DNA of 64,000 nucleotides from Cardinalis cardinalis (lineage: Eukaryota > Chordata > Aves > Passeriformes > Cardinalidae), in assembly GCA_014549065.1 (NCBI GenBank), contig JACDOX010000013.1:4574370-4638369 (forward strand), in the 5' to 3' direction. Made by a program: the position numbers and the translations under genes. This document shows, piece by piece, positions 24,781-36,568 of this stretch. The notes beneath the pieces were generated by a model, which was not told where the DNA came from, did no database searches, and saw nothing but the letters and a program-made list of their open reading frames with translations. The stretch's first letter is position 1. Each line of letters starts with the position of its first letter.

Positions 24781-25264
24781 TTTGTTTCTACAGCAAGTGG
24801 TGCTTGTTCCCTGTGGAGTGACACTTCAGAGCTGCTTTATTTTGCTCTGAAGTACTGAAGGGCATCCATCGAAAATCCATGCTTGAATGATCCAGTGTTT
24901 TATTAATTGTACACAGATGAAGAATTTACACTCTCTCACATTCATTTTTTTTTCTAATTGCCTTTTTTTCCAGATCTGCACAGAGACAACCCATATAAAT
25001 AGTCCCAAAGCTTTTAACTTTCTCATCAGTGCTATTTTTGTTAGTGGCCTCTGGTTAGTGCTGGTTCCATTATGAAAAGATTTGCCTGTGTTTCCCAGAG
25101 GGTTTACATACTTAGAAAGAAGCATGCAGCTCTGGTGTTACCTTGTGAATATGGCTAAATATTCACCTAAAGGTGAAGTGTGTTTGGTTGTTTTTCCCTC
25201 ATTTTTACACGCACACCCCCACACCCTCCGCAGGACTGCTGCACAGGAGTGCTTTCTCTGGTGA

Positions 25265-25302
25265 GAAATGTGAAAAGAATGCTGAAATGTGAAAAGAATG
25301 CT
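25265..25302 (+). repeat. Perfect 19-bp tandem duplication
   Basis: The 19-mer beginning GAAATGTGAAAAG occurs twice head to tail with no mismatch (25265-25283 and 25284-25302). Flanking CTTTCTCTG words on both sides (about 25253 and 25301) suggest a slightly larger slipped repeat. Identity of the units points to a recent event. Confidence 0.9.
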
Positions 25303-25553
25303 TTCTCTGTGGGTGAACTGGCTGTCTGACGGTGTCACACCCTTTGCTTCCTGCAGGTTTGGGAGAGGGACTGCTCCCAGAAACACAGGAAAGCAGAGCT
25401 CTGATTCTCAGGTTGGATGGTCTGCTGCAGAGGATGCTTTTTGTGCAGTTTTCCTTTTAAATAGATGGACCACAGGAAAACAAAAAAATCTATTTTGAAC
25501 ATTCATTTGGCTGTTCAGAAAAGATCTATTAACAGGGCTTTTTGCTTTAGATT

Positions 25554-25559
25554 TTTATT
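25554..25559 (-). terminator. Candidate polyadenylation signal
   Basis: AATAAA on the minus strand, about 400 nt downstream of the stop codon at 25961-25959. It would give a normal-sized 3' UTR if the minus-strand gene model is right. Such hexamers are common in AT-rich DNA. Confidence 0.2.
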
Positions 25560-25958
25560 TGCCTTGAGATTTTTTACAAGCTATGACTAGCTGGTTTGTA
25601 TGTGAAACGCAGAATTTATCTTAACTAAATAAACTACATTCATAACCTACTCAGCTTTTACAGTGGAAAATGCTGGTTTTGGTGAGCTGTCAGAGGTTTC
25701 TGGTATGATTGATGAGCTGAGTTTAAGTACCTGAAAGTTAAAAAAACTGCTTTGTAAAATATGTTAGTTGTTTAGTTTTATAGCCCCTTTTCATTTTCAT
25801 GAGTCCAGGCAATACTGAGTTGTGAGCAGTGTTTAAAGGCTGCTGGTGNCATTGAACTTTGCAGAGCACAAGACTGATCCCACTGCTGCCTGCCCTGAGC
25901 GAGGCTCCAGCACTTCCCTCTGATGCAATTTGGAGAGAAGCACAGCAGAGCCGGTAAC

Positions 25959-26220
25959 TCAGAGCCTGACGTTGGTGCTGTTTCCCTGCCATTCAGCAGT
26001 TAGTGATTNCCCCATGAGACTGATGATATCATGAGTGGGCTCTATCTGCTGCTTCAAAGTGGGTGGCCTGCTTGGCTTGCTGCTGGGGCCACCCCTGCGA
26101 ATGGTTTTCTGAATAAGTGACTTTTCCAGCTGAGGAGAAGCTAGGGGTGGAGAGGGGAAATCTGTGGTGAATGACTGGCTCAGACTGGGGCTTTGTTTTA
26201 GACAGCTATCATGGTAACTG
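25959..26220 (-). CDS. Candidate last coding exon (minus strand)
   Basis: This block is open for 86 codons and ends in TGA (25961-25959). The acceptor is a T8-CCAAAGCAG site at 26221, followed by a second CAG, so it is a NAGNAG acceptor; both versions keep frame. The predicted peptide is hydrophilic and rich in Ser, Pro, Lys and Gln, with a basic patch (IRRGGPSSKPSRPP), and looks like a disordered C-terminal tail. Codon use looks natural and GC is above background. An N at 26009 changes one codon: T there would make a stop or create a GTAATC donor. The phase (2) matches the block at 26559-26649. I do not recognise the protein, and chance remains a real alternative. Confidence 0.38.
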
Positions 26221-26558
26221 CTGCTTTGGAAAAAAAAGTATGAAGTATGATATGAAAGCTCCAACATACAGGAAATAACTGAGTTCTTACAGGAGAACAC
26301 AACCAGATTATTATTTAAAGTAAGATAAATGTGTAATACACATAGCAGACTTTTTTTCCCCTCTTCATTCAGTCATTNTCTTCTTCCCCACCCTTTTTCC
26401 TCAAAACAGCTAAGGGAGGAGGNAAGGCAATTCTTCTGAAATGCATTCATGCTTGCAAAGTTTATCAGGCTTGATTTTCCAACCCCTCCCTCTTNCTGGG
26501 GATTATGGAGTGGGAAAACACAAATTTGACAGTTGGGCAGTTTTCNGTAAAGAGTTAC

Positions 26559-26649
26559 CTGTCCACACCATCACTTTGCTTGGAGGACTCCACAATGCCA
26601 CAACTGCAAAATGCATCTGGAAGGGTGCAATTGTTCATGTTTCCATGGT
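26559..26649 (-). CDS. Candidate coding exon (minus strand)
   Basis: A 91-nt block encodes 29 full codons plus split codons at both ends. Its acceptor is T-rich (TTTTGTTTACGGTAG) and its donor is ACAG/GTAACT. The peptide is Cys- and Ser-containing (CTLPDAFCSCGIVESS) with a charged end. It enters in phase 1 and leaves in phase 2, which fits the block upstream at 29014-29064 and the last exon at 26220. Short open blocks with both sites are frequent by chance, so it stands mainly on phase agreement. Confidence 0.27.
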
Positions 26650-29013
26650 CTACCGTAAACAAAATTGAGTGTGCAACAAATGGTGACATTCAGTCTAAAA
26701 GTCACTACCTGCCAACTCTATAGACACTGTCAATATTGTACGACNTAGAAGAAGCTATGCTTCTCTGACTAAAAGCACAGGTGTGCTTTTTTCCTTCTTT
26801 TTGATGGTTGAAAATCATTAAAATTACTCAGGATGATGTTCTCAGGTTAGTGATTGCNTAATGATTATACGCTTTAGGTAGTCTATTGATGTAAAAACCT
26901 ACCTCNCTGGTCACATTGATAAAGTGTCTATTTAATCTAAATTTTAAAATTATTACAACCAATTCAGGTTTGAGAAAGAGCTACTGCATACTCATCACCT
27001 ACAACAGTGAAGGAGGCTGGAACTACCAAATTTTGGTGTTGTACAGGCTGCCTTCTGCAAGACAGATTGCAGTTGCAAGGTTTGGGATCAAACTCTTGAA
27101 GGTCTTCTGAAAATTCTACTATTTATGCACCATGTAAGTTGTTAATGCTGTCCATGTGGTCTCTGGTAATGTCAAATAAGTTTCATAAGCATTTCCATTG
27201 TAATTCTAAGACTGGAAAAAAAAGTAGTGCATTTGATCCTTTAAGCCTGGCTTCATGGAGGGAAGTGCTGCTTAAAGGGTTTCTTCTTGAAGGGCTTGCA
27301 GCAGAGATTGTGGGTGCATTGCTTGGTGGCAGCCCTGTGTATGCTCCTGAATATGTTCTCTCTTCTGCTGCATGTCCTGCTAGACAGGAATATGTGACAT
27401 TCTGTGTGTCTCCTGGGAAGCCTCAGCTGTGTAGTGCAGGTCTCCTCCCCCTGTGAAACTTCAGAGGTAGGTAGTGCACATCATAAACCATTTAGTTTTA
27501 AAGTATCTTTCCCAACTGAATGGGAAAATAATTACTTGAATATCTGTTAATTCTTGCTTTGAAACCTACCCATTTCAGGCTTTTTGTTCTTGTTTCTATT
27601 TGCCCTACTTTCCTATATATGGGCATTGTGGGCATGGAATGAATGCAACTCATCTGGCTTATGCAAATCTTTTTTAAAAAGGCAGTTGTTTCGTAATTGT
27701 GTCATATACTGCAGATGAAAAGTATTCAGGCCAGAGAGGTAAGTATGTCAATGTCTAAATATCTGTCTAGGTAATGGAATATCAAGATTCTGTAAGGTAT
27801 TTTGGCTCCTTTTTTTTTTTTCTTTTCCCCTTGCATAGTTTAAAAGGTTTCCAGTTTTTTCACTGCTCAGAGCTTCTGCTTATTTATTTGGAGAAATCTG
27901 CTCGTGTTTAAAGTCTAATTGCTTGGTAAGATGTAATGACATAGAAACTTATCTAAAACTGACTTTTTACTGTTTCCCAAGTCAGTATCATTTAGTCATT
28001 AGCTTGTCTTACAAATGCATTCATGTTAACATTCAGCTGTATACAGNAATATGGTAATTCCTATGTAATTTGCATCAGCATATCCAAAGGAAGGCAAGAT
28101 GCAGATTAAACTGAAAGATTCCAAACAAGTCTTACAATCTGTTTTGACACAAGATATTAGCTGCATTATCAAGAGTGTTATGGCAGTACTGATTGAGTTT
28201 ACCCAACATTACTTTGCCATTTGCCAGTGAAATTTCGGGTCACTCTATCCTCTGCATGCTGCAGAGAAACATGTACAATCTTTGGACAGATCAAAAGAGT
28301 GGAGTGCTGAGTCTGTGAAAAAGATGGTACTATAGAGCTGGTCCTTTCTTCATGGTGGTAAGAAAATTGCCAAGCTTCTAGGAAGTTTACACNATGGCTT
28401 ATGTTTTGGTTGTCTCAGTTGAAGAAATTAATGAATGATCAGNATTTTTCTCTAATGTACTTTTGTTGTACTCTTTGATCATGCAGTTGGTATCTTAGAG
28501 AGCCAAAGGTTTGTGATGTATGAGTCTGTAGAAGTTAATAATTGCCATTAATGAATGCCNTTAAGTGTCTTTTTTTTTCCTAAAATATATTGAATGGCAT
28601 TCTCTCCTGCTTCCATGGTAACTGTACTGAGTCTTTTAGACTGTACTTTGCTTCAGCCAGTGGTTACACTTGCAATTAGCAAAATGAGAACTGTGGCAAT
28701 CCTGCAGTAACATTAATTTAATTGGTTCTTGGATGCAACCACTTTTGAAGTGCTTGAACACTGTAAATGCCTTCACTGGGCTTCTGTTTGGTTTCNGCTC
28801 TCTCTAAAATGTAAAGGCTTTTCAACCTGTGGTTTNTTTGTTTGTTTGTAGGGTTTTGTATTTATGGTATGTCCTACCTCTTTAACTCTTTGCTTCCTTT
28901 TTCTCATTCCAAACCTGCATATCTTTTTCCTTATTCTCCTAGTTTGATTGCAAATGCTAATTGTGATTCATCCTGTTCACAAACTGCAGCCTGGAGCCCA
29001 GATCTGGGCTTAC
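26650..29013. other. Non-coding stretch, possible intron
   Basis: Unique AT-rich DNA. A 105-codon plus-strand frame at 27139-27456 has no recognisable motif. Confidence 0.5.
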
Positions 29014-29064
29014 CTGCATTTGCTGCTGTGATTAATGAACATTCATCAGGGGAGACACAATCAG
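29014..29064 (-). CDS. Candidate 51-nt coding exon (minus strand)
   Basis: This block has the best splice edges seen in the window: a long pyrimidine tract ending CATCCCAG before 29064 and a consensus GCAG/GTAAGC donor at 29014. It encodes 16 codons (DCVSPDECSLITAANA) plus split codons. It enters and leaves in phase 1, so its 51 nt can sit between the blocks at 39251 and 26649 without changing frame, as a constitutive or skipped exon. The family is unknown. Its shortness makes chance openness likely. Confidence 0.3.
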
Positions 29065-32000
29065 CTGGGATGCAGGTCAGGTGAAGATGAAGAGGGGAAT
29101 CTGCTCTCTGTTTTTTAATTGCATTGGAAACACATTGAGATAAAATACTCTGTCACCACTTTTTGTAGCCTGATGTATAAGATGAGTGTATGTGATGCAC
29201 TAAAATTCATCAGTTTTTGTTGCTGAGAAGAAATAACAGTNTGTTTGAAAGGTAATTTTAGGAACTTGATCAGCTGTGCGTCTGTTTTTGCAGGCAACTG
29301 GAAGGTTGAAGATAAAATGAGTTCTGTTCAAATGTTAGTTTATATTATACTGGGAAAAAACCATGGGATATAAGCTGATTTCTTTTTAAGAAGGGCTCCN
29401 CTGGTTTACCTTTACTCTCATGACTGATATTAAGCATGGATTGATAAAATACTTACAGCAACATTGTTCTGGGATTTTGCAGGCTGAAGNTCATCTTAGA
29501 CTAAAGACTACATGCATTATGATTTTTATAGCTGAGCTTTGTCTGTACAGCTCTTCTAGCTAAGAATTTAAGCTCATTATTTTGCAGCAAGATTGTTTGC
29601 TTTCTGGCACTCTAACCTGATTTACAATGCAAGGTATTAGCAGTCTGTTCTTTCTTAATGAATATAATCAGGCTGAAGGCACATGAAACACAATTGACAA
29701 GTACTGTGTATTGATTTTAAGCCTGGCCTGATTGACATGCTAGAAGAATAGCCNATTTGCCAATAATAGGCTATTTGTTTAGCAAAATAAATGTTAAATC
29801 TTGACAACTATTTGAAATTACATTAAGGGGTCACCACTCTAAGTACCTCTTAAAGAAGATCACTTACAAAAATCTATGCATGCCCTTATCACTCATATGC
29901 ACATCTCCAAACATGTAAAGGAACTGTTACAAGACATGGAATGAGGGCAAGTATAGAGGAAAGCAAATGTCCAACTTGGGAACAGGAGTTATCACTGAGT
30001 TCTGGCACCATCCTCTTGGACATAGTTACTTCACTTCCACTGACCACAATTCACTTTCACTATCCAAAATTTGTTCGATACAAAAAAATTCTAATTAACT
30101 GGTGAATTTTGTTGTACACTTGGAGGTTCACATATATACAATGTGTTAGAAAGTCACTGTGGGAAATACTTTGTGCATGGTGGTTCTTGTTTGGATTATT
30201 TCTTACTTATTGTTAAAGGTCTTGCTTGCAGTTCAAAGGACAGGGCATTCAATCATTTTAAACTAGTCACTCAGTGCAAGTGTGATACTCTTTTTGTGTA
30301 TGTGTGTGGTATTTTTAGTTTCAAGAATTGATGAGATCAGTTTGTCTTCACTCTAAGTGAGTGAAGTTGCAATTGTTTTCTGGTCTGGTTTTATACTGAA
30401 CTTATTTGCAGATTGTATGTCTTCATCACTTTAAGCTTCATCTGTAAAGTTGCCCTTTTCCCCTATGATGTGTTTATCTATAGATGCTTTGTCTTCTTTT
30501 TGTTCTTGGTAACCTCTTATTGCCTACTGCTGGCAGCTCTTTTAAGCATGATTTGAAGTAACTGAAAAATGCACAATTGCTTAGCACAACTTCAGCATAT
30601 TCCCTTTGAAATACATTTAAACNGTTTACTTGCACTTAGAGTTTTGTNTATGTTTAAGCTTAGCACTTAAGCAGCCTTTCTTTTAAGCCATCAAGGGAGA
30701 GGGAAGCACACTGCTATTAGATANGCAACTTCACATNTTCTGTGTAGAACTGAACAGGGGACTGCAATGGTGATTAGTTCAGCAGCTTTCTCTGGACCAT
30801 AGGCATCATTCCCAGTATCCTGGCTGGCTTCCAGCTCAAGCAGTTGTGCTCTGCTCAACTACTTATTTCCNCTGAATCCAATATTTGAGTCCACTTTGCT
30901 TTTTACGCTGTTATCGTGTTACTCCCCAGTGCAACCTAAACTATTTTTCCCTTAGTTGGCAGCCTTTCTGGGTGGATATGAGGTAATCCCTGTGAATAAA
31001 TCTGTTCATAGTAGACTTGTTAAGAGGTTCCCTGGTAGTCAGGTTATTTGTAACGCATTATGTGTATATGTATTATTTCCTCTTGAAGGTTAATAGAGGA
31101 GTGTGCATATTTACAGGCATAGCCCATAATATTTAATGGTGCATTCTTCTGAATAGACCAGTATTTTAAGAAGTATTAGCAATAACAGGACTATTTTAAT
31201 ATCCTGCCTTCACTGATGTAGGCGGAAAGATTTGTGTGCCTTTTAGAGGTTTTTATTAAGTTAGAAGGAACCTATATATATGCTCACTCAGTCAACTGAG
31301 AAGTCTGGTGTCACCTTGCTCTTTAAATGGCTGTTGCATTCTTCATTGATTATAAATTGTNCTTTTGCTGCTGCAGTGGGGAAAGGTCTGTGTGTGTGTT
31401 TTGTTCCATCTCAAACATTTTTGTAATTAAGAAAGTGCTAAGCCAACAATTTTTAATAGATCAGCATGTAGAGATAGTGTGCTTTTTTTCATATTGCAGT
31501 TTTCGGGAAGAGTTTGTTAAATGAAACTGTTTGGATTAGAAACTGTTCCTCTCTGCCTCTCCCAACCAACTTTCTGACTGCAAAACACTCCTGGACAAGT
31601 AGGTAGCATATTGGTGTGCTCTTTTCTACCTGGGTTTTCCCCTTGTTCCTCATGCTCCGTGCCTCTCCGGGCAGTGAGGCAGGGTGTATAACCTCCCTGC
31701 AGTGACCACAGCGTAATGTCCGTGAATATCTCAGAGCTTTCTCCACGCAGTTATTTCAGGGTGGCATGTGTGTTACCTGGCCAGCTAAGTTACAGCTGTC
31801 TTCAGTGCAGCCTGGAAGCATCTATTCTTTGCAGACTTGCAGCACTGAGTGAGTACCTCAGCCATCCAGGGCTCCACTCCTGTAGCTANCATTCAGCTGG
31901 AGGAAGCTAGAGTGGCCCTTCGCTGTTTGTGTCTGCTCTGAGGCTCACCAGCTAGAAATGAAGCTTTTGGAGATAATTCACTGGTGGTAAGGATATTGCA

Positions 32001-32667
32001 GCCTGGCTGGTCTGGAGCTAGGTAGCTGTAATGGAGTTNCCTTACTCCTGACAGTACAAGTAATCTGTATGTACTGTCTTCAAAGATATTTTCTAGTTTT
32101 GTTTCCAAGACTTTTTTGGGGGGCATTGGGGAGGTTGTCCCCTCTTTCCTTTTCTGTAGTTTTCCCAAACNTTTTTACTTGAAATTTGCTTGAAAATAAT
32201 TAAAATGCGCAGATTCTTGTGAAACCTCCTGAATCCAGCATCTTTGGTTTTTACTGAAGTATAGTCCACCCCCTAGCCCCCCAAATACTAAAACATTTGG
32301 GATAAATTTCTAAAAATAAGGAAACTGTTGATGGTTATGTAGTGGGAGTTTATCACCAAATCTTTCTAGATTACTGGAATTTTGAAATGTTTCTTTTATT
32401 ATTTAATTAATCAAAAAATTCAATTTTGCAAGAATTAATGTGTTTGTTAAAATTAACAGTGGTGATATTACTAGAAGAAAATAATATGGTATTTTGTAAA
32501 ATGATGCATACCTAGAATAGATCCTGGCAAANAAATATGCCTTCAAAGTTCATACAGTAGTACATATTTCACAAATAAACTCTGTGATATGCAGAATGAT
32601 TTGCACATTTTTCATCACTTTATTTGGTGAATTTTAAAAGTCTTTAATTACGTATGTAGTGATAAAG
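29065..32667. other. Non-coding stretch, possible intron
   Basis: Unique AT-rich DNA without recognised repeats. Exon-like blocks at 29410-29480 and 31315-31370 were rejected for phase mismatch. Confidence 0.5.
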
Positions 32668-32756
32668 GGGTTGCAGAGCTGCAGCAAGCCATCTGCTCCC
32701 AGCAGATGGCAGGATATCCCAGTTTATCCCATCCAGCCACATACTGGGTGCAACCC
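32668..32756. repeat. Nested inverted repeats with perfect 10-bp palindrome
   Basis: GCCATCTGCT (32688-32697), CCC, then AGCAGATGGC (32701-32710) is a perfect hairpin. It lies inside a wider inverted pair, GGGTTGCA (32668-32675) and TGCAACCC (32749-32756). The inner arms are mirror-image E-boxes (CATCTG and CAGATG). Function is unknown. Confidence 0.85.
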
Positions 32757-35336
32757 TGGCTGCCTTCTGTGCATTTATGCTTTTGATATAGTCCTTGATT
32801 TAATGTAGTATACTTNCAATTTGAGCAGGTGCCTTTAAGCCCATGGTGTATTTCTGTTTGTTGCTTCTATGAAACTTTGATGAAGAGTGACCTTACTTGG
32901 GAATATTCTGAGTCTCAGACCTTTGTACCAGGTTGAGGTGACAATTTTGGGAGCAGATGGTGCCCAGGTTCCTTCCGTGGAGGAAGGGTACTCTGTGCAG
33001 GTGGGTGGTCACAGACCTGCCAGGGCCACCTTGGCTGTGCCAGGTGTCAGAGGATGGTTGTGAGGTGAAAGANATCCTGGTTCTCCAGATGCTGCTGAAA
33101 CTTTCAAAGAGCTGAAGGTCACACCATGTGGCAGTGCTGTGTCCATGCCCAGTGCTGGGCAGGCAGTGCTAGTTNAAGGAAATCCATTTCCCCTTTAATG
33201 ATTTAAACAACAGGCTGAGCTCAAGGTGAAAATTCCTCTTCATTCAGGGAGAGAGCCTGTTTTTTTAGAAAGGCCATTGTGTAAAAGGTGAGTAGTAGTA
33301 GTTAGATATTTTAGCCTGCTGCTGGGATTTAAGGCAAACAACCATTCATCTGCTCCAGAGCCAATTATGTTAATGGTCTCGTAGATCTAAAAGCCGTGGC
33401 TGTGTCAGGCATGGGCCCCTCACACAGAATGTGTGTGTGCAGATAAAAGGGCGCCTGACATCCGAGATGCGCCTGCCGCAGATTAAAGTCGTACGCTTTC
33501 CCTTGCATTTGTGCTGTGATCACTCAGCAAATATTAGCAACGTTTTAATGAATATTAGTAGCACTTTAATGAAGTAGCAGAGAACTGAATTGCAATGGTA
33601 TTGGTAGTTGTTGTTTCAAGTTGAAATCAAAAGGGAATAGTATAAAGAGTAGAGAATAGTATGATTTAAGCCTTCCAGAAGAGAGTATAGGTCATGAACT
33701 ACAGGGTTTTGGTGTTTACAAAAACTGAGATTTTTTAAGTTAATAGTTTAGAAGNATTATGCTCGTGTCTGTTTTATGTCTTATGTTATTAATCAATAGT
33801 TTCAGAAAAATCTCACAGGTCTCATGGTACCTTAGTATCTTTAGGGCTATCCCTGTTACCTACATTCTGCAGAAGGCACTAACATCAATGAATGGTGCTA
33901 ATGTAAGATCAGGACTCATGTAAAAAAAATTTAATAACAAGCAGATAATTCAACTTACATCTATCTATCAGTATAGACAATGCATTTGAAAATAACTGAA
34001 TGAGTTTGAGTGCAGAGTGTTGTATTTTCAGATTTTATATTTTTAGTGAGATGGCTTTATTATCAGGGCTGATNAGCAGTGGTGGAGGATGCTCTCTGTG
34101 CTATGTGCTCATGTTACCTGCAAGTGAGGAGGAAGAATTGGAAATCAGCCAGACAGGGAAGCTGAAATAACCCTTGTTTTAACCCCACCTGCATCTCTAG
34201 TTGTATAACTCAGTAGCATCTGAATTAGCCTCATTAGGAATTAAACTCATCTTGATCTAAGAAGTGAAATTTATTTTTTGGAGCCACTCAGCTGGCAGAA
34301 AACTACCTTTGAAGTGAAAATTGAATACCCCTTTCTACTTTTGATGGCTTTTTTTATCATTTGTGTTGTTCCATTCCTCGGCACACCTTGGTTCTGGGTA
34401 GCACTGATTTTTACTTAGCCTTCTCTAAATATTAAACCACAAAAAAATTAATGAAGTGGAGAGGTAGCTGTGAGTGGGAGCAACCTTTGCAGCCCTTTTG
34501 TTTCNTCTCTGTTGAGGTGAACATGTCAACAGCTGTCAGCAATAATGCTTATTTCNTCTACAGCAATGTGATGGATTGATATGTGTACCAAAATATGTTA
34601 GAAATTGAAATAAAATATGCATTTTTCTATAATTTATCAGCATTATGATGGCACAAAAAAGCCAGTCTTATGAATAATACAGAGATCTGCAGCGGGCATT
34701 ATGTACTGTAGGTAATAAATGCAACATCTCTCCTAGTCTACCAGGAGAGTTGTAAAGCAGAACGCATTAGTTCTGCTATGTGATAATAAATCACTTTAGT
34801 TTGTCAGAAGGCTCTGGCTAACTTTTACTCCTGAGGTATGAAAGAGTGCAGTGCCATACGGCTCTGGATGGTTTCTGAAGTGTTTAGGCTGGCTCTGAAT
34901 CTCCTGGGGAATGTTTGGAGTGAGCGATACGGTTAGATAACAAGTGGCAGTATTTCTCAGGTATCGATGTTGTGATGGCTCCCGTTGTTTTATTGCCTAG
35001 AGTGGCTGATTTTGTCCTAATTGGAACTGTAGCTCTTCTCTGATGTTCCGTGTCTCTATTTGCGACGTGGTCTCTGTCTCTCTGAAGAGTGTGTGAGAAT
35101 GCTGAGTGACAGTGTGCTCTGCTCCTCGGGCATCTTTTGGAGGGGGCAAATGTCAGTTACCCTTTTATTTTCATTTTACATGCCTAAGCATTGTTGTAGG
35201 CCCTCATAGTAAAAAGCTACATTTTGCTATGCTAGCATGCATATCAGCTGATCATTTCTGCAAACAGCCCAGATGATGGCAACACAGAGTAGTAGAAGCA
35301 GACCTGGGCTGATTATGCAAGATTAGAGGAAAAACT
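32757..35336. other. Non-coding stretch with conserved-element character
   Basis: Contains a CpG-dense patch at 33420-33510 and a long complex, low-repeat stretch at 34660-35280. No coding block was recognised. Confidence 0.45.
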
Positions 35337-35366
35337 ACTTGTGTAAACTTAGTAGTTTACACAAGT
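35337..35366. repeat. Perfect 13-bp palindrome, 4-nt loop
   Basis: ACTTGTGTAAACT, TAGT, then AGTTTACACAAGT: a 30-nt perfect hairpin at DNA level. Each arm contains the GTAAAC core found in forkhead-factor sites. The stem is too short for a microRNA precursor. Confidence 0.9.
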
Positions 35367-36061
35367 GTGAGTTATCTTGAGTTCATTCATTTCTGTTTAA
35401 TTTTCAGAGCATTATGTGTTCTGGTCTTCTTCGAAAAGATAGNCTTTCTAATCCATGCTTTCATAATTTGCACAATTCATTATTTAGATTTAAAATGGAG
35501 TTGTACATTTTCTAGCCAAGAAATAACAACATAAAGTATAGCAAAATGTCATTAAAAAGTTTTCTCAGCTGAACAAAATATGCTACAGTGTATATGTAGC
35601 ATGTTACAAGGCATTATAAAAAAAAATCTAAACTGCCTAATATTATGTGGAATGTGACTGTAATCTCTATTTTGTATGCTTCCTACTCGAAGAAACATTT
35701 ATAAATTACCAGCTATTATTTTTGTTGTATTTACAAAACTTTATTGGACTTTATTATCCCAAGCAATTAAAAGACCAATCTCATATTTCTGGCTGTACCT
35801 TAAAAAATTTGTGAAGGGGTGAGTAAGAAGTGAGTTTTGAGACACCTCAAATAAAGTTCCCATTGCACAGGAGCAGCCTGCTAGCTGCTGCAGATACTCA
35901 CATCTGCCATTGGCACTCTGACCACAACCTCCTTTCCCTTTTCCTGTCATCAGCAAGAAGGAGTACTCTTCCATCTGCAAAGAGCAGTGTGCTCCAGCAA
36001 TGGCAGTGCTGGGTTTCCAGTGTAACCTGTTCCATTCTTCCTCATCCTTGCACGGGTCCTT

Positions 36062-36568
36062 TCATGGCATGTGATTCTCCATTGCACAGTTTGCTTTGAA
36101 GACCTTGGTGTCAAGCCCAGAGAACTGTTTTTTACCCACTGTTGCTGCTGCTGTATGCCTCGGATGCTGCTGGAGAGGCAGTGGCACCTGTACCTGTGTG
36201 GTGGTCAGTGACACTGCAGGGGGACTCGGGTGTTTGCTTGGCCCTGTGTGTGGTGCCACACACAAACTATCACTGCTCAGCTTCAGTCGACACAACAGAG
36301 TTTCTGCAGGGGCTGCACAGAACATGACTTCTTTCTGCTGTCTGTAGAAAGGTGGGAGGAGCAGGAAGCTCCCTGTGTNTACATGAANANTTTGTGGGTC
36401 CTTTTGCCTTGCCCNTGGTACTCCAGATATTTCCCTGATCCAGGATACAACACTNTTCTTGGAATACTCCTCAGTGCCAGTGGCCTCTGAGTCCATAGGT
36501 NTAACTTGGCTCTGTACTTCATGGAGAGCAGCATTTTTTCTGTGGGTTGGTACTGTCAAGCACACCAT
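36062..36568 (-). other. 168-codon open frame with N cluster, unknown
   Basis: The second-longest open frame of the window, in a patch with higher GC than its flanks. The predicted peptide has charged, Pro- and Gln-rich parts and no known motif. Six Ns fall within 36379-36501, a much higher density than elsewhere, so several residues are undefined. No firm splice sites bound it. It may be a decayed repeat or retrocopy, an exon, or chance. Confidence 0.22.

Larger units (their letters stand above)
21215..25264. other. Non-coding stretch
   Basis: Unique AT-rich DNA. A (CCA)n patch lies at 22855-22882 and a (TATG)n patch at 24764-24780. No gene or transposon is recognised. Confidence 0.6.

Noticed and set aside
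29410..29480. Cys-rich minus-strand exon-like block with AAAG/GTAAAC donor
   Set aside because: Phase 1 to 0 does not fit between the neighbouring candidate exons, and the acceptor is weak.
31315..31370. Minus-strand block after a good CCCCACTGCAG acceptor
   Set aside because: Its length (56 nt) breaks the phase of the gene model, and the donor (CAAG/GTGACA) is only moderate.
34117..34150. Excellent minus-strand acceptor (TTCTTCCTCCTCACTTGCAG)
   Set aside because: All three frames downstream stop almost at once, so no coding exon can be supported.
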